A DNA stretch of 64,000 nucleotides, from assembly GCF_000516985.1 (NCBI RefSeq), contig NW_006917096.1, forward strand, positions 2,465,606 through 2,529,605, in the 5' to 3' direction. Both the position numbers and the translations under genes were made by a program. This document shows positions 11,081 to 21,750 of the stretch, piece after piece. The DNA comes from Pestalotiopsis fici W106-1. Its lineage: Eukaryota > Ascomycota > Sordariomycetes > Amphisphaeriales > Sporocadaceae. Numbering within the stretch: position 1 is the first letter of the stretch; each line of letters begins with the position of its first letter. The notes beneath the pieces were generated by a model that had not been told where the DNA came from, ran no database searches, and was given only the letters and a program-made list of their open reading frames with translations.

Positions 11081-12381
11081 ATGCGTTCCTCTCTCGTCCT
11101 TGCTCTGCTGGGCTCCAGCGCCCTGGTTGCTGCCGCGCCCAAGTCCAACAAGACTTCCACGAGCTCGTCCAGCAAGGCGACCTCGACCACGTCGAGCAAG
11201 AGCTCTTCTACCAAGGCTGCTTCAAGCAAGACTTCCTCGACTGCCTCTAGCAGCTCTGCCACCAAGACTACTGGAAGCGGTGCTTCTAGCTGTACTTTTA
11301 CCGATGCTGCTGCTGCCAGTGCCAGCAAGACTTCTTGCTCTGACATTGTCATTAGCGGTGTTACCGTTCCTGCTGGTGAGACTCTTGATCTGACTGGCCT
11401 GAACAGCGGAACAACTGTAAGTATTATACAATCCTGGGCGTGCTGTTTGAGACCATCTACAATGTAACTCTGCGGATAACTAACATGTCAATTTTCAAGG
11501 TCACTTTCGAGGGTACTACTACCTTTGAGTACGATGAGTGGGAGGGCCCTCTCATCAGCGTTTCCGGTACCGATATCACCGTGACTGGCGCCTCTGGCCA
11601 CGTCATTGACGGAAACGGCGCCAAGTGGTGGGACGGTGAGGGCTCCAACGGTGGTGTCACCAAGCCCAAGTTCTTCTATGCCCACAGCTTGAAGCAGTCC
11701 ACCATCAAGGGCCTCAATGTCCTCAACACCCCTGTCCAGGGATTTTCCATCAACAGCGCCACTGACCTGACCCTCGAGGACATCACCATTGACAACTCTG
11801 CTGGTGATGGCGACGACGGTGGTCACAACACGGACGCTTTTGATGTCGGATCGTCTACAAACATCCGCATCATCAATGCCAATGTCAAGAACCAGGATGA
11901 CTGCTTGGCTGTCAACTCTGGAACCAACATTGAATTTACTGGCGGTACCTGCTCTGGCGGCCACGGTCTGTCCATCGGCTCCGTCGGTGGACGCAGCGAC
12001 AACGATGTGGACGGTGTCTACATTTCCGACTCCACCATCAGCGACTCGGCCAACGGAGTCCGCATCAAGACGGTCTCGGGCGCCACCGGTAGCGTCAACA
12101 ACGTCACCTACACCGGCATCACCCTCAGCGGCATCACCGATTACGGCATTGTCATTGAGCAGGACTACGAGAACGGCTCCCCTACTGGTACCCCTACCGA
12201 TGGTGTTCCGATCACTGACTTGACCGTCTCTGACGTCACTGGTACCGTGAGCGGCGGAACCAACATTTACATTCTCTGTGCTTCGGGCGCTTGCTCTGAC
12301 TGGACCTGGTCTGGTGTCTCTGTCACTGGCGGTGACTCCAGCTCGGACTGTGAGAACATCCCTACCGGTGCTTCTTGCTAA
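11081..12381 (+). CDS. Secreted endopolygalacturonase (GH28)
   Basis: Two exons, 11081-11416 and 11500-12381, joined in phase 0 across an 83-base intron, give 405 residues. The enzyme cuts alpha-1,4-galacturonan of plant pectin outside the cell. A signal peptide (about residues 1-19) is followed by a Ser/Thr/Lys-rich linker (about 22-66), then the catalytic beta-helix. All GH28 signatures are present: NTDAFD near residue 222, QDDC near 245 with the paired Asp, GGHGLSIGS near 266 with the catalytic His, and RIKT near 300. Cys pairs near the C-terminus ([14 protein letters not shown]) match secreted endo-enzymes. The Ser/Thr linker, unusual in length for a single-domain endo-PG, is probably O-glycosylated. 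Coding G+C is high in third positions, as in other highly expressed genes here. Confidence 0.95.
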
Positions 12382-12612
12382 GCGGCTTGTAAAAGGGGCT
12401 CTCACGAATCAAAGGGTTCAATGATCAATCAGAAGTGAGACCGTGTTGTTGTTGTTTTTCTTTATTATTGGTGATGGGTATCACCGACTTGGATGTACTC
12501 AACCATTTATTCTGTATATACTTGAGACGGCTGTTTTAATATAGCTGCTAAAACATAGAGAGGAAAATTCAGAACAGGCCTGGCGTCAATATTCATCTTT
12601 TCGCTATACAAT

Positions 12613-13601
12613 TCACAATCCCAGAAGCTTCTCACCCCTCTTTGACCGCCACTTATTAGTCGACTCGAAAAGTTCTGTACAGCCCCAGACGAGCCAACCA
12701 TACTTTTCCAAGAACGGCAGCGTCGCTTCCCAGTCTCCCGGATTGGAAGAATCGCCCCAAACAATGAGAAACGGTGTATGTACAGCATCTTTGGGCCAGA
12801 CTTCTATCAAATCAAGAACAATCTCGTCCTCGTCCAAGACTCCCGAACTCACTGCCCGGATAGCTCGCTCCCTCATGACGGGAAAGGGCAGCAAATCAAT
12901 CCAGGGGTGATGAAGCACCGAATACTGCACGGCCGTGGGCTTGAGAGCCTCGGGGTACAGCGTCTGATCCGGGAGCGGCAGCGGCAGCGGCCCGGACAGG
13001 CTAAAGGGCGAGATGGCGTCGTCGTCGCAGACGCGGTCGTTGGGCAGGCCAATGAGCCGCGCGTTGCGCGCCAGCGCGTTGAGCACGTTGAGCTTGACCA
13101 GCATGCCCAGCTGGCTCGGCCGTGGCGCCCCGAGGGCGTAGCGCTCGTAGGCCTCGCGCGCAAACCTGATGACATTGTCGCGCCGCTGCGGCGCCGTCAA
13201 CATCTTGTAGCCTTCCTCCTGCAGGGTCAAGGACACGGCGTCTCTCGGAGCCGCGGCGGTGTCTTCGTTGCCTTTCGTCTTATTTTCATCTTGTCCAACG
13301 ACACCGAGAAGTTCTTGGTACACGGTAATAGTGCCCTGTCTTCTCACCTGACGATTCTTTCGTTGGCCTGCCAGTGATATAACTGTCAGTTCCAAGGACC
13401 GGAATTTTGAAAAGTCACTGGACCAAAGGGTTTGTACTTGCGATATGCTCTCTGATTTAGTCGGTTCTGCAGTCTTCTCCTCTCAGAGGTGCTTGTAACG
13501 CCGGTCCAATCATCATCTTGCGACTGAACGTAACGCTGCTGGGACATGGCCTGCAAGGGTAGCGGACTTGGCATCGAGTCATGGTCGCGGGAAATCTCCA
13601 T
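12613..13601 (-). CDS. bZIP-type regulator with DUF3425-like C-terminus
   Basis: Two exons on the minus strand (13601-13442, 13367-12613) give 304 residues. Exon 1 begins MEISRDHDSMPSP and ends inside the basic region ERRRLQNRLNQRAY. Exon 2 resumes with QRKNRQVRRQG, so splicing rebuilds an uninterrupted basic region. The intron (74 bases) has a GC donor, GCAAGT, and a GGCAG acceptor. A GT donor two bases on would break the frame. The rest resembles the long helical DUF3425 region of fungal bZIP-like factors (VIRFAREAYERYALGAPRPS, HHPWIDLLPFPVMRERAI, WGDSSNPGDWEATLPFLEKY). The role is nuclear DNA binding and the targets are unknown. It faces away from the polygalacturonase gene (convergent 3' ends). 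Confidence 0.85.
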
Positions 13602-14399
13602 GCTGTTGAGCGATATGGGGGATATTGTTCTGAGAAAGTGGAAGTAACCATGCTCCTGCAACCTGCTTACCTAGCATTTATACTAATTTCGACTTGCACC
13701 GAGTACTCATGACAAAGGTGCGGGCGACTGAGTCTCAACGTCTAAGGGAATGGAAAAAGGGCTTCCAAAGTTGGGTACGTACTCGTGTAAGCAGGTTGCA
13801 TTAGCTTGCATTTGCCAAGAAATGGGGGTTCACTTGCAACCATATTCTCTATTGTCTGGTTTTGTTTACTTTGATCCTGTGCCATGTACGGATGCAAGAT
13901 GATCATGCATATATTTCTATGAGATGAAGGGATTAGTCCGTGAGAGCACGTGGGGTCTGTCCTGTGGTCCGCTGTGATTACAAATACACAAAGATCAGCC
14001 ATGCTCTAGAACCCGCATTGCCTTGTCATCATGCTTATGTTGAGAGTGATAATGCCAGTTGTGGAAAAGTGCAAATTAGTATTAATCATTTGACACGATA
14101 TGCACGGAGAAGATGGTAGGAAAGCAGATATGATGCTCTGTAGGTTAGACAGAACTACGAAAGTGTTTTTACTGTCTGGCTATTCTGGTGATTTAGGTCG
14201 TGGGCGCATTATCTCCAGAAAGGCCATTAAGTCCAAGGCCAAATGACACCGGGGACTGGCTGAGCAGAAATTCTGAAATTAATTCCACTTATTACGTGGG
14301 ACAAATGATATTGAAATGACATGGAAACTTGAGCGCAAACTTGAGCAAAAGAATACCACAACCAAACGCCGCTCATCCAAAATTGCAAAAGACATATTC
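13602..14399. other. Intergenic, no gene recognised
   Basis: About 800 bases between two minus-strand genes. It should contain the promoter of the bZIP/DUF3425 gene. No family features are found in the short frames. Confidence 0.5.
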
Positions 14400-16532
14400 T
14401 TAATGATTCATTCCAATCACAAGCTCTGATACGCTCTTCTCAGCTCCGTATTCCAGCCAATCCACCGAAACCACATTAAATCTGGCATTCGCGCCGCCGT
14501 GCAGATTCAGAAACCCCGCGAGTGACGCGTTGGCTTGCGCGGCCATGTCTTGCAGCGCCCATTTCTGCACGCCCGTGAGATGAATCAGGACCGTCTGCAC
14601 CACTGTGGGTAGATCGGGCGTCAGGACCCAGTCGACGGACCACAGCGGCGCCGAGTCGGGGTGATGGCAGCGCAGGCCGAGCCCCTGCTGGGCAGAGAGA
14701 TCGTCGACGGTGCGCGGCTCGTCGCCGGGCCGGATGGGTGCCCCCGCGTAGCCGTCGGTATTGGTAATGACGTCGGCAAAGGCGTAGACGCGCCAGTCGA
14801 GGTTCATGAACATGACCTTGGGGGCGCCCTGGGTGATGTCGGCCACGGTCGCCTCGGACAGGATCTGGAAGTCAAAAGACGGCTGCCCAAACGAGTCGGG
14901 CTCGTAGTAGAGGTACTCGGGCGCAATGTACGAGTTGACGAGCTGGGCAAAGCGCGGGGCCTGCGCCGGGTGGTGCCCAAAGTTGGTGTGGGAGATGGCG
15001 GCAAAGATGAGCTCGCCCGAGCCCGGGTGCGCATTGATGAAGAAGCGGATCTGCGCGAGGACGTCGGAGAAGAGCGGGCCGCGCAGAATGTGCTGCGTGT
15101 AAAAGTGGCCGTCGCGCGTGTCGTAGTAGACGCGAAAGTCAAAATGCCGGATGCCGGATTGGAGCTGCTCCAAGATGTTGCGCCCTTGAGTGCGCGAAAT
15201 GGCATTGACTGCCCGGCCCAAGATGAAGTTGTGGCAGATCGGCCCAATGTATAAGGGGTTCTTGCGCTCGGGGGGTATACATATTGGCCAGTTTCCATTG
15301 GCGGGAGAGGCGTGGGCGCTCATGTTCCAGAGAAACTGTACATGCGGATAGACAATCTGACTCAATACTGCAGTGAGCCCATATGTGGCACTGCTGTGAG
15401 TCCCTGGTAGTTTAAGTCGACCCATCCTTCTTGCTTGTATCTGAGGCGTGGACATCCAGATGCTGAGATCCGTCCCCAAGGGTGGGCGGGACAACTTGAC
15501 CACTTTTCGTCTTGGATATGCAAGAACAGACGAACCAAAACGAAGACTATGTATCAGACTGGATGCATACTTTGTTTTTGGGTGAGGTGTCTCTACAACC
15601 TTGCTGATAAACGAGTTGATAACACTGATCACAGAGGCATTGAAAATGGTGTTGATAAAACCTGCCACTCTAAATGGCGTGGCGCCAATGGAGAAGAGAT
15701 TTTCAATCAAGGGGAATAATGCTTCCAGGACGTCAATTATTGTTCCAGACAAGTGATAGTCTCCCAGAGAACATTGCAAAGCCGTGACGTGTGGCTTCGT
15801 GTGAAATGTCAAGTCGATCTGGGCCTGTATGTAGACGACCAAATCTGTGACGGAGAGATTAAAGCTCCCTGTTTGATCGCTGATGGTCTCCGTGCCGACA
15901 AGATATCCTTCTCTCAGTCGAAAGACCATGTTGACATTCCAAAGGTTGCTGCTGCCCCCAGACTTGGGCAGAATACCTGCGTACGTGCATTGCACCGAAG
16001 CAGGGTCCAATTGAAGCCCCTTGATTGTCAAACTGTTCGTCTCGGATATCTTGACGTTGATGGAGTTTGATGATATATACTTGATAATGGCGGGGAGATT
16101 TGCCTGCATGACACTATTGATCAGAGGTGTCAGAACTCCCGGCCCGTTAAAGAACCAGAAGTTATAGTCCCCGCCAGTTTGTGATGGCCGGCCCGGAGCC
16201 AAGACTACACCTCCCTTGCCATTAGGTAGATACTCTGGTATCGTGCAGGTCGCATACAATGGGCTCTGTCCCAGCAGGATGTGCATTTTATCTCCAGAGT
16301 GGAAGCTCATGTCGAAGGAAGATTGACCTGGCCAAGTACTCGCATCCACGCAACCCGATGCATTTCCTCCCGAAGCAATGATACTAGGGCTGGCAAAGTC
16401 CTCCGACATATTGTCATTGTTGTCAATAATCACAGTGATGTGTTGCGGGCAGTCGTTGAAAACGGTCATTTTGGCATCGGAAAGTTGTTCTCTGCTGCCT
16501 ATAGCCCGTAGGCTATTCAGCGACCGCACCAT
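14400..16532 (-). CDS. PI-PLC X-domain protein
   Basis: A single-exon protein of 710 residues. The C-terminal 350 residues are a phosphatidylinositol-phospholipase C X domain of the small, calcium-independent (bacterial-like) type. The first catalytic His lies in KLPGTHSSATYGL, and the second region is IRHFDFRVYYDTRDGHFYTQH with its His. A conserved GELIFAAISH segment follows. There is no PH, EF-hand, Y or C2 domain, unlike signalling PLCs. The N-terminal half (about residues 20-340) is rich in short beta-type segments and Cys (CPQHITVIIDNNDN, TIPEYLPNGKGGVV) and is not recognised. It may be a lectin-like or membrane-binding module. No clear signal peptide. The likely reaction is cleavage of PI or GPI-type head groups, inferred from the family only. 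Start chosen at the first ATG in frame. Confidence 0.85.
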   Translation of the reverse strand: MVRSLNSLRAIGSREQLSDAKMTVFNDCPQHITVIIDNNDNMSEDFASPSIIASGGNASGCVDASTWPGQSSFDMSFHSGDKMHILLGQSPLYATCTIPEYLPNGKGGVVLAPGRPSQTGGDYNFWFFNGPGVLTPLINSVMQANLPAIIKYISSNSINVKISETNSLTIKGLQLDPASVQCTYAGILPKSGGSSNLWNVNMVFRLREGYLVGTETISDQTGSFNLSVTDLVVYIQAQIDLTFHTKPHVTALQCSLGDYHLSGTIIDVLEALFPLIENLFSIGATPFRVAGFINTIFNASVISVINSFISKVVETPHPKTKYASSLIHSLRFGSSVLAYPRRKVVKLSRPPLGTDLSIWMSTPQIQARRMGRLKLPGTHSSATYGLTAVLSQIVYPHVQFLWNMSAHASPANGNWPICIPPERKNPLYIGPICHNFILGRAVNAISRTQGRNILEQLQSGIRHFDFRVYYDTRDGHFYTQHILRGPLFSDVLAQIRFFINAHPGSGELIFAAISHTNFGHHPAQAPRFAQLVNSYIAPEYLYYEPDSFGQPSFDFQILSEATVADITQGAPKVMFMNLDWRVYAFADVITNTDGYAGAPIRPGDEPRTVDDLSAQQGLGLRCHHPDSAPLWSVDWVLTPDLPTVVQTVLIHLTGVQKWALQDMAAQANASLAGFLNLHGGANARFNVVSVDWLEYGAEKSVSELVIGMNH

Positions 16533-17419
16533 TTCCAATTAGACAGAATTTTCGAAACATGAACAAAGGTCATGGATTACACTCTCTTTCTGAGTGCAGC
16601 TCAGAAGAACAAAATGCATTCTTCCTCTAGCCCACCACGCGGCTATATCTCACGTACAGTACTTGCAGATTTCTTGAGCTCTGGACATCAGCCGTTGAAC
16701 TTGGGGTTATCAATAACGGGATCGAGAGATGTCTCGAGCTTATATGGATTAAGTTCGTAGAGCATGTTCACGCGATGACGAGGTAAAAAAGATCTGCCAA
16801 TCAGAAGGCCATGAAAGTTGATTCCCGTCGACAAAGCAACAGCTCCAAAGCGGCATCTTTGTGTAGCACAGACACGGCATGAATCGTTGCGATCTTTGCC
16901 ATCCTTTTCACTATTCCCCATCACTGGTGTTTGCCCCAAACCAAACACTTGCTGCCACAGTTGAAATCCGCACGATCTACACGATCGAGTACTTCTATGT
17001 GACTAGCAAAGGCCTGCAGAGTATAGCATGCTAATTCAACGCTCTTGGCAGACAATCCAATTTGAGTTTGGTAACCCGCCCACGCTTCCGCACGGTACCT
17101 TTCATTGGACGGCACAGAGATAGCTGTAGGTGAGCACTAACAACCTTCTTGAACTAGAGGGCAATCTGGGCTCTCGTTCGTTCGGCGCCGACCAAGACTT
17201 GACACCCTGGACAAACCTGGTGGAGCCGCGGCTCTCCTCTTCCAGTCCTCACGATGATTCCCATGACAGCACTCTATTGTAAAAAATGGGACACCTTTGC
17301 AAAATTAGGACAATTCCACAAGCCAAACAGAACGTTCTGGCCAAAATAATGTAACCTATTCTCCAATAAGCCGCATCTTCTCAACGCCCGCCTCTATAGG
17401 ATCTTCAGCGGAGATGTCA
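16533..17419. other. Intergenic, no protein gene recognised
   Basis: About 890 bases with only short unsupported frames. The left edge holds the promoter of the PI-PLC-like gene. Confidence 0.5.
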
Positions 17420-17491
17420 GCATCTATAGTGTAGCGGTTATCATTCTTGCCTTCCAAGCATGAGACTCGGGTTCGACTCCCGATGGATGCA
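17420..17491 (+). tRNA. tRNA-Gly (UCC)
   Basis: A 72-base cloverleaf without intron. The acceptor stem GCATCTA pairs with TGGATGC (one T-G pair), discriminator A. The T arm TCGGG-TTCGACT-CCCGA is perfect and contains a full B box (GGTTCGACTCC, 17470-17480). The anticodon loop CTTCCAA gives anticodon UCC, reading GGA. The anticodon stem CTTGC/GCATG has one U-U mismatch at its second pair. Pol III terminator T runs lie at 17515-17519 and 17523-17528. Confidence 0.85.
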
Positions 17492-17514
17492 TTTCCCATC
17501 ACCCGATAACTATC

Positions 17515-17528
17515 TTTTTGTGTTTTTT
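17515..17528 (+). terminator. Pol III terminator T tracts
   Basis: T5 followed by T6 begin 24 bases after the tRNA-Gly, as expected for RNA polymerase III termination. Confidence 0.6.
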
Positions 17529-18854
17529 GGGACTTGGCTTTTATTTTCATGTTGCATGACTACCGGGGATAGTCTCACCAAGAGTGAGTGTGATGTAGTC
17601 GCCATGCCTTAATTGAATCAATAGGGGTTCTTATTTAGAAGTGACGCTTGGACTCTTCAGTAGGTAGATGTAAAGATGTACGCAGTCAAGAGTGCTTTTA
17701 TCAGTTGATGGTCTGCTCACAGCGCACACGTACGGACAACGAATGGGAGGTGGGCGTAAGGACGGCAAATGAGAAAGTTTGGCTGGCTTTTGGGGATGCA
17801 TTACTAGAGCACAATATACGTGCATTGCATAGGTGGTATATTGGGACTAGTGCTTGACGTATTGCCCAGATGCATCAATGCTGGCAGGATACATATGTTC
17901 CAGTCCCCTCAACATTCGAATACCTGCTATCGAGAAAGCGCCGATCGGTAAATTGCCCAGAGTGATTCCAATAATTATCCCATCCAGAGTAGTGTACAAT
18001 GGTCATGTTTAATAGAAACAAAACAAAACCTAGAACACAGTCTGCGGTGCAATTGTTCCCTGACCACCAACATGGTGCAATTCCTCTTTTGACGCTCGGA
18101 ACTTTAGCCGTGGCATCACTGACCTGCTCTATCTGGTACGTATCTTGGGATCCTCCCCCCGGGTGGCTTGGCAAAAAGTGGGCGGAGCTCACAAAAGAGG
18201 CCTAGCGGGGATGAATCATAATTGATCATGCAGCTTCTCGACCGAGATGGAGACGATCCCTGTTTGATTCATGTTACCCCGTCACAAGTCAGCATCTCTG
18301 AGTAACAGACCTCGGCCTTCTCAATGTTGGATTTTCCATTCCCTATTCCCTTTTCCTCAGATGGCTATTTTGGTCAAAGGGCCTTGGGTCGCACCAGAAA
18401 GAAGACATGTGTGTATCATTATGGTGAGAATATGATGCAGTATGATACTCTATGATATTGCAATAGAACAGTGAGAATAGGACAGTTATATATAAAGAGA
18501 TGAATATCATCGTCTATTTGAGATGCGATGCATAAAGATACCTTTGTAGCCACGATGAAATCTGATCCGCAATAGTAATTAATGCTAAAGCCACTATTGA
18601 TCGATGAATTAAATGCTGCGATGAATTGCACGACTTCATGGTAAGCAGACATTCATTTCTCCTGGATGCACCGTCAGTCAGACTTATCCTACATGTGCAT
18701 CGTGATTAAGAAAACCACGTTCCCTTTGCCGAAATGAATTCTCTTTTACAAGAGACACATGAGCGATAAAGCAAGAGCCGACATCGACTGATGGTGCAAA
18801 TTAAAAATCTTTTCATTGCTTTTGATCACAATACTTCTGTTTACCCTGCTGACA
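17529..18854. other. Intergenic, no gene recognised
   Basis: About 1.3 kb. Overlapping short frames at 17875-18205 on both strands each carry one hydrophobic stretch but share no coding bias, so neither is called. The region near 18400-18620 is A/T-rich. Confidence 0.45.
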
Positions 18855-19791
18855 TTATACATCGAAACCACCCTTGATCTTGAACAGACTCTTCAAAGCA
18901 GCAACCTCGGCCTCCTGACGCGCAAGACGAACTCGCAGATCATCACGGTCATCCTTGACTTCCTTCAGTTCAGCTTCCAGTTCGCTAATGCGGTCAATCT
19001 TCTTTTGGCGGTATTTTCGTGCAGCAATATTGTTTCGCTGACGCTTGATAGCCGTCTCAGGATCCACCGGGGGCGAGCGCTTTCGTGAATTACGTTGACC
19101 CGTTGGCTCTGTGGAAGCAGAAAATGGGGGAGTGGTCTCTGATCCAAAATCATGAGAAAGCGTGGAGGATGGAGACTGCTGCAAAGGTGTGACATTTGCT
19201 GAAGACGGCATGGTAGTCACTGTCAAAGCTGCCGTGTTTGGCATGGTGGTGGTAGTAGTAGCCAGGATGTGGTCTGGCGACATGAGGTCAGCATATGTTT
19301 CCTTCTGCCTTGATCATCAAGATCGGAAGAGTATTTTCAAACTCACCATAAACATCATTCTGTAAAATGTGTGAAATATCAAAAGCTGGTAATGGCGCCG
19401 GGCGGGCGCCTTCAGACCAATCGAGTCCAGTCAAATCCAGGCCGAAGCTACCATTATCGACGGCACCCGTGAGCCAATTGTCAGACAGGGAGCTGTCACC
19501 CAGACTCAAAGGGTCCGGGTGAAGGCCCCCTACCCCGACACCATAGTGGAAGAAGTCCGAGGGCTCAAATACGGAAATCTCCCACGGCGCGAGGTTAGGT
19601 TGGTTCGTGGGCGCCAAAGAGCTGTGATGGTCTGAACCACTGGGCGAGCATCTGGCTTGGGACGTAGAAGTAGGTTGCAATGGTGGACTCCATTCTGGTA
19701 TGTTGTGTCGGCCTCCACTTGAGGCCGGGTGAGAACCTTGATTAGATGCTAGTGGGATTGTACAAGTGCCGTCTGCCCTTAGAGACGGCAA
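18855..19791 (-). CDS. bZIP transcription factor (GCN4/bZIP_2-like), 5' end unresolved
   Basis: The exon ending at 19347 joins the exon 19273-18855 across a 73-base intron (GTGAGT donor, GCTGACC branch, CAG acceptor). The C-terminus is a classic bZIP: KRQRNNIAARKYRQKK, then a leucine zipper with heptad residues to the end (ISELEAELKEVKDDRDDL, VAALKSLF). The upstream exon is Pro/Ser-rich with acidic-aromatic patches (EPSDFFHYG, LDLTGLDWSEG) that look like an activation domain. Cross-pathway-type or IDI-4-like stress regulators have this layout. The frame has no ATG: it is open back to a stop near 19950 with none in frame, so the left coordinate given is only a TTG. A missed upstream exon, a non-AUG start or a lost start are all possible. 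Confidence 0.7.
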
Positions 19792-20344
19792 GGAGTATGA
19801 TACCCAAGATGGTGACTTGGGTGGTTGATGAGAAAGAGAGGGAAAACGGAATACAAAGACTGGACGCGGGGATCGGACTTTAAAGACTTCTGAGCTGGGC
19901 TTGGACTTTGGGGGGAACCTTGAAAACCAGCACTTTGAGATCCTTCCCAGTCAGGGTCTCGGGGGTACCGCCCTGTGATTGGTGCTCCGTACGCCAGGAA
20001 ACGCTGACTTGCACCAAGGTTGCTTTTAGCATAGCCCCACTCAGCCCGCTTCTCTCTAGCGCCTTCAGATTGTGACCGAACGCCGACTCCTTGTTACCAG
20101 ATTTGTTTCTGCTCTTTGCCTGTGAGGCTGGTGGTGCAAGGTTACATGTGGGGTACCTCAAGGTAGGCGACTGATAGAGAGGCATTGCGTACCTGTATCA
20201 ACTTCGGACCGTTGCGCGCTTCCAGATACTTGTAGAGCTGACAATAGCCATAGGCTGGGCAGCGCCTCGGTTTCCTGATCGAGACTGACAGTATCCGACA
20301 ACCACGGCGACGTTATACTCGTGTTCTCCTATGCTCCCTTCAAT
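19792..20344. promoter_or_regulatory. Divergent promoter between bZIP and AP-3 sigma genes
   Basis: A 550-base interval between a minus-strand and a plus-strand gene. A pyrimidine-rich tract on the minus strand (about 19818-19850) resembles a fungal transcription start region for the bZIP gene. A 101-codon minus-strand frame from 20185 is open but has no family features. Confidence 0.4.
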
Positions 20345-20984
20345 ATGATCAACGCTGTTCTGGTCTTCAACGGCCAGGGTCAACCCCGCCTGACCAAGTT
20401 CTACACTCAGCTGGTAAGCCAAAACCTCCCATTCGCTGTCCTTACGCCGACCTAAAAGTACTGCACAATGCTGACAGTCTCTCTCTTTGTAGGATACCAG
20501 CATTCAGCAACGTCTCATCAGCGAAATCTTCACCCTCGTTTCTAACCGACCCGACGGTGCTTGCAATTTCCTGCCGCTCCCTCCCATCCTCGCCGCCTCT
20601 GGCACTTCACACTCGGCCTCAGAACCGCACAATGACGTCCCGTCTCTTGTCACCTACCGCAACTATGCGACACTCTACTTTATAATCATCTCCACGTCGA
20701 CCGAATCGCCCCTTGCCCTACTGGACCTCATTCAGGTCTACGTCGAGTCCCTTGACAAGTTGTTCGAAAACGTCTGCGAGCTGGACTTGATCTTCAACTT
20801 TGAGACCCTTCACGCGGCATTGAGCGAGATGATTGTAGGAGGAGTAGTCATTGAGACAAACCTGGATCGCATTGTCGCCGGAGTAAAGTCACAAGGCACA
20901 GTCGCAAAGAGGCCAGTCAACGAGACTAGGAGCACTGGTCTCGGCGCAGGACTGGGCGGAACCTTTGTCTGGCCTGGACGGTAG
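20345..20984 (+). CDS. aps3: AP-3 complex sigma (small) subunit
   Basis: Two exons, 20345-20413 and 20493-20984, give 186 residues. Exon 1 encodes MINAVLVFNGQGQPRLTKFY, the conserved sigma-adaptin start, and the 79-base intron falls after TQL. Exon 2 carries YRNYATLYFIIISTSTESPL and LDLIQVYVESLDKLFENVCE, typical of the clathrin-adaptor small chain. VGGVVIETN near the end of the longin fold is the AP-3 version. The protein is part of the heterotetrameric AP-3 coat that sorts cargo from Golgi/endosome to the vacuole. The insert around residues 55-75 (ASGTSHSASEPHND) is a species-variable loop. The short first exon makes this gene easy to miss, but the start is fixed by conservation. Confidence 0.93.
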
Positions 20985-21244
20985 CGAGCAAGGAATTCAG
21001 GATACAAAAGGTCATGATGCATAGGCGGTGTTCTCGGAGTTATGGCATGGTCACTACTTTGGATTTTGATGCTCAAAGGTGTTGCGCCGCGGGACTCTCG
21101 GTCCGACAACGAGGCATCCGTTGTTCTGGAGCTGGCATATAGAATTACACTTGAAAATCAGACGGGTATCCCTCCCCATCCCCAAACGCCTATAAATGCA
21201 GTGATGACTTTGTTCCATGAAGTTGACAGCGCAAGAGATCTCCG

Positions 21245-21750
21245 TTAATCGGCATTCTTTCGTTCGTATCGTTTCGTAGGAGAGAATGACTCTAGGGCAG
21301 CCCAGAAGCTGTCGCGCAACTGCGTGGTGATTTAGCTATATTGGCCAACATCACAAGAAATATCAGATGTCTTACCCCTTGGAATGGTTGATGCTCCGTG
21401 TTCCAATCCATAAATAGCACGCTATAGACAGTTACGCCTATAGAAAATGTTTAGCCATGCATCACACAGCCGATTGGCAGTACAGCACCCTTACCGGTCA
21501 CGGTAACCAACTGAGCCATCTTTACGTATTTATCCCACCGCGGCCGTGCTGTCGCGAGCTTTACCCTACGTTTGTACTTTTTCTCGAATCGGAATTGCTC
21601 TTTCCGCGACAGCTTGGAAAAGTCGGGAGGCCATATCTTCTTTGGCCTGAATCGACTTGTGTAGATTAAGCTTGATGGCGATCTTGTTGTGCTCCTCAAC
21701 TTTGACGGGAATGAATCTGCTGCGCTTCGGCGCACAAGTGTTGCAAACAT
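21245..21750 (-). CDS. Small mitochondrial membrane protein, conserved in fungi
   Basis: Three exons (21750-21495, 21437-21376, 21319-21245) give 130 residues. Introns of 57 and 56 bases have GTAAG donors and CTAAA-type branch points. The N-terminus is Arg/Ser-rich without acidic residues for about 30 positions, a mitochondrial presequence pattern. Then comes a conserved basic block (WPPDFSKLSRKEQFRFEKKY, KLATARPRWDK) and a single hydrophobic stretch spanning the exon 1/2 junction, followed by FMDWNTEHQPFQG and a short C-terminal tail RDSFWAALESF. I recall this arrangement from uncharacterised fungal proteins of similar size. No enzymatic motif. An inner-membrane or mitoribosome-associated role is possible, but the sequence does not show it. 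Confidence 0.8.

Noticed and set aside
11488..12405. Long antisense frame opposite the polygalacturonase
   Set aside because: A shadow of biased codon use in a strongly expressed gene. The product is low-complexity Val/Asp/Arg with no family features.
17875..18205. Small membrane protein on either strand
   Set aside because: Two overlapping frames on opposite strands both have one hydrophobic run, and no feature favours one.
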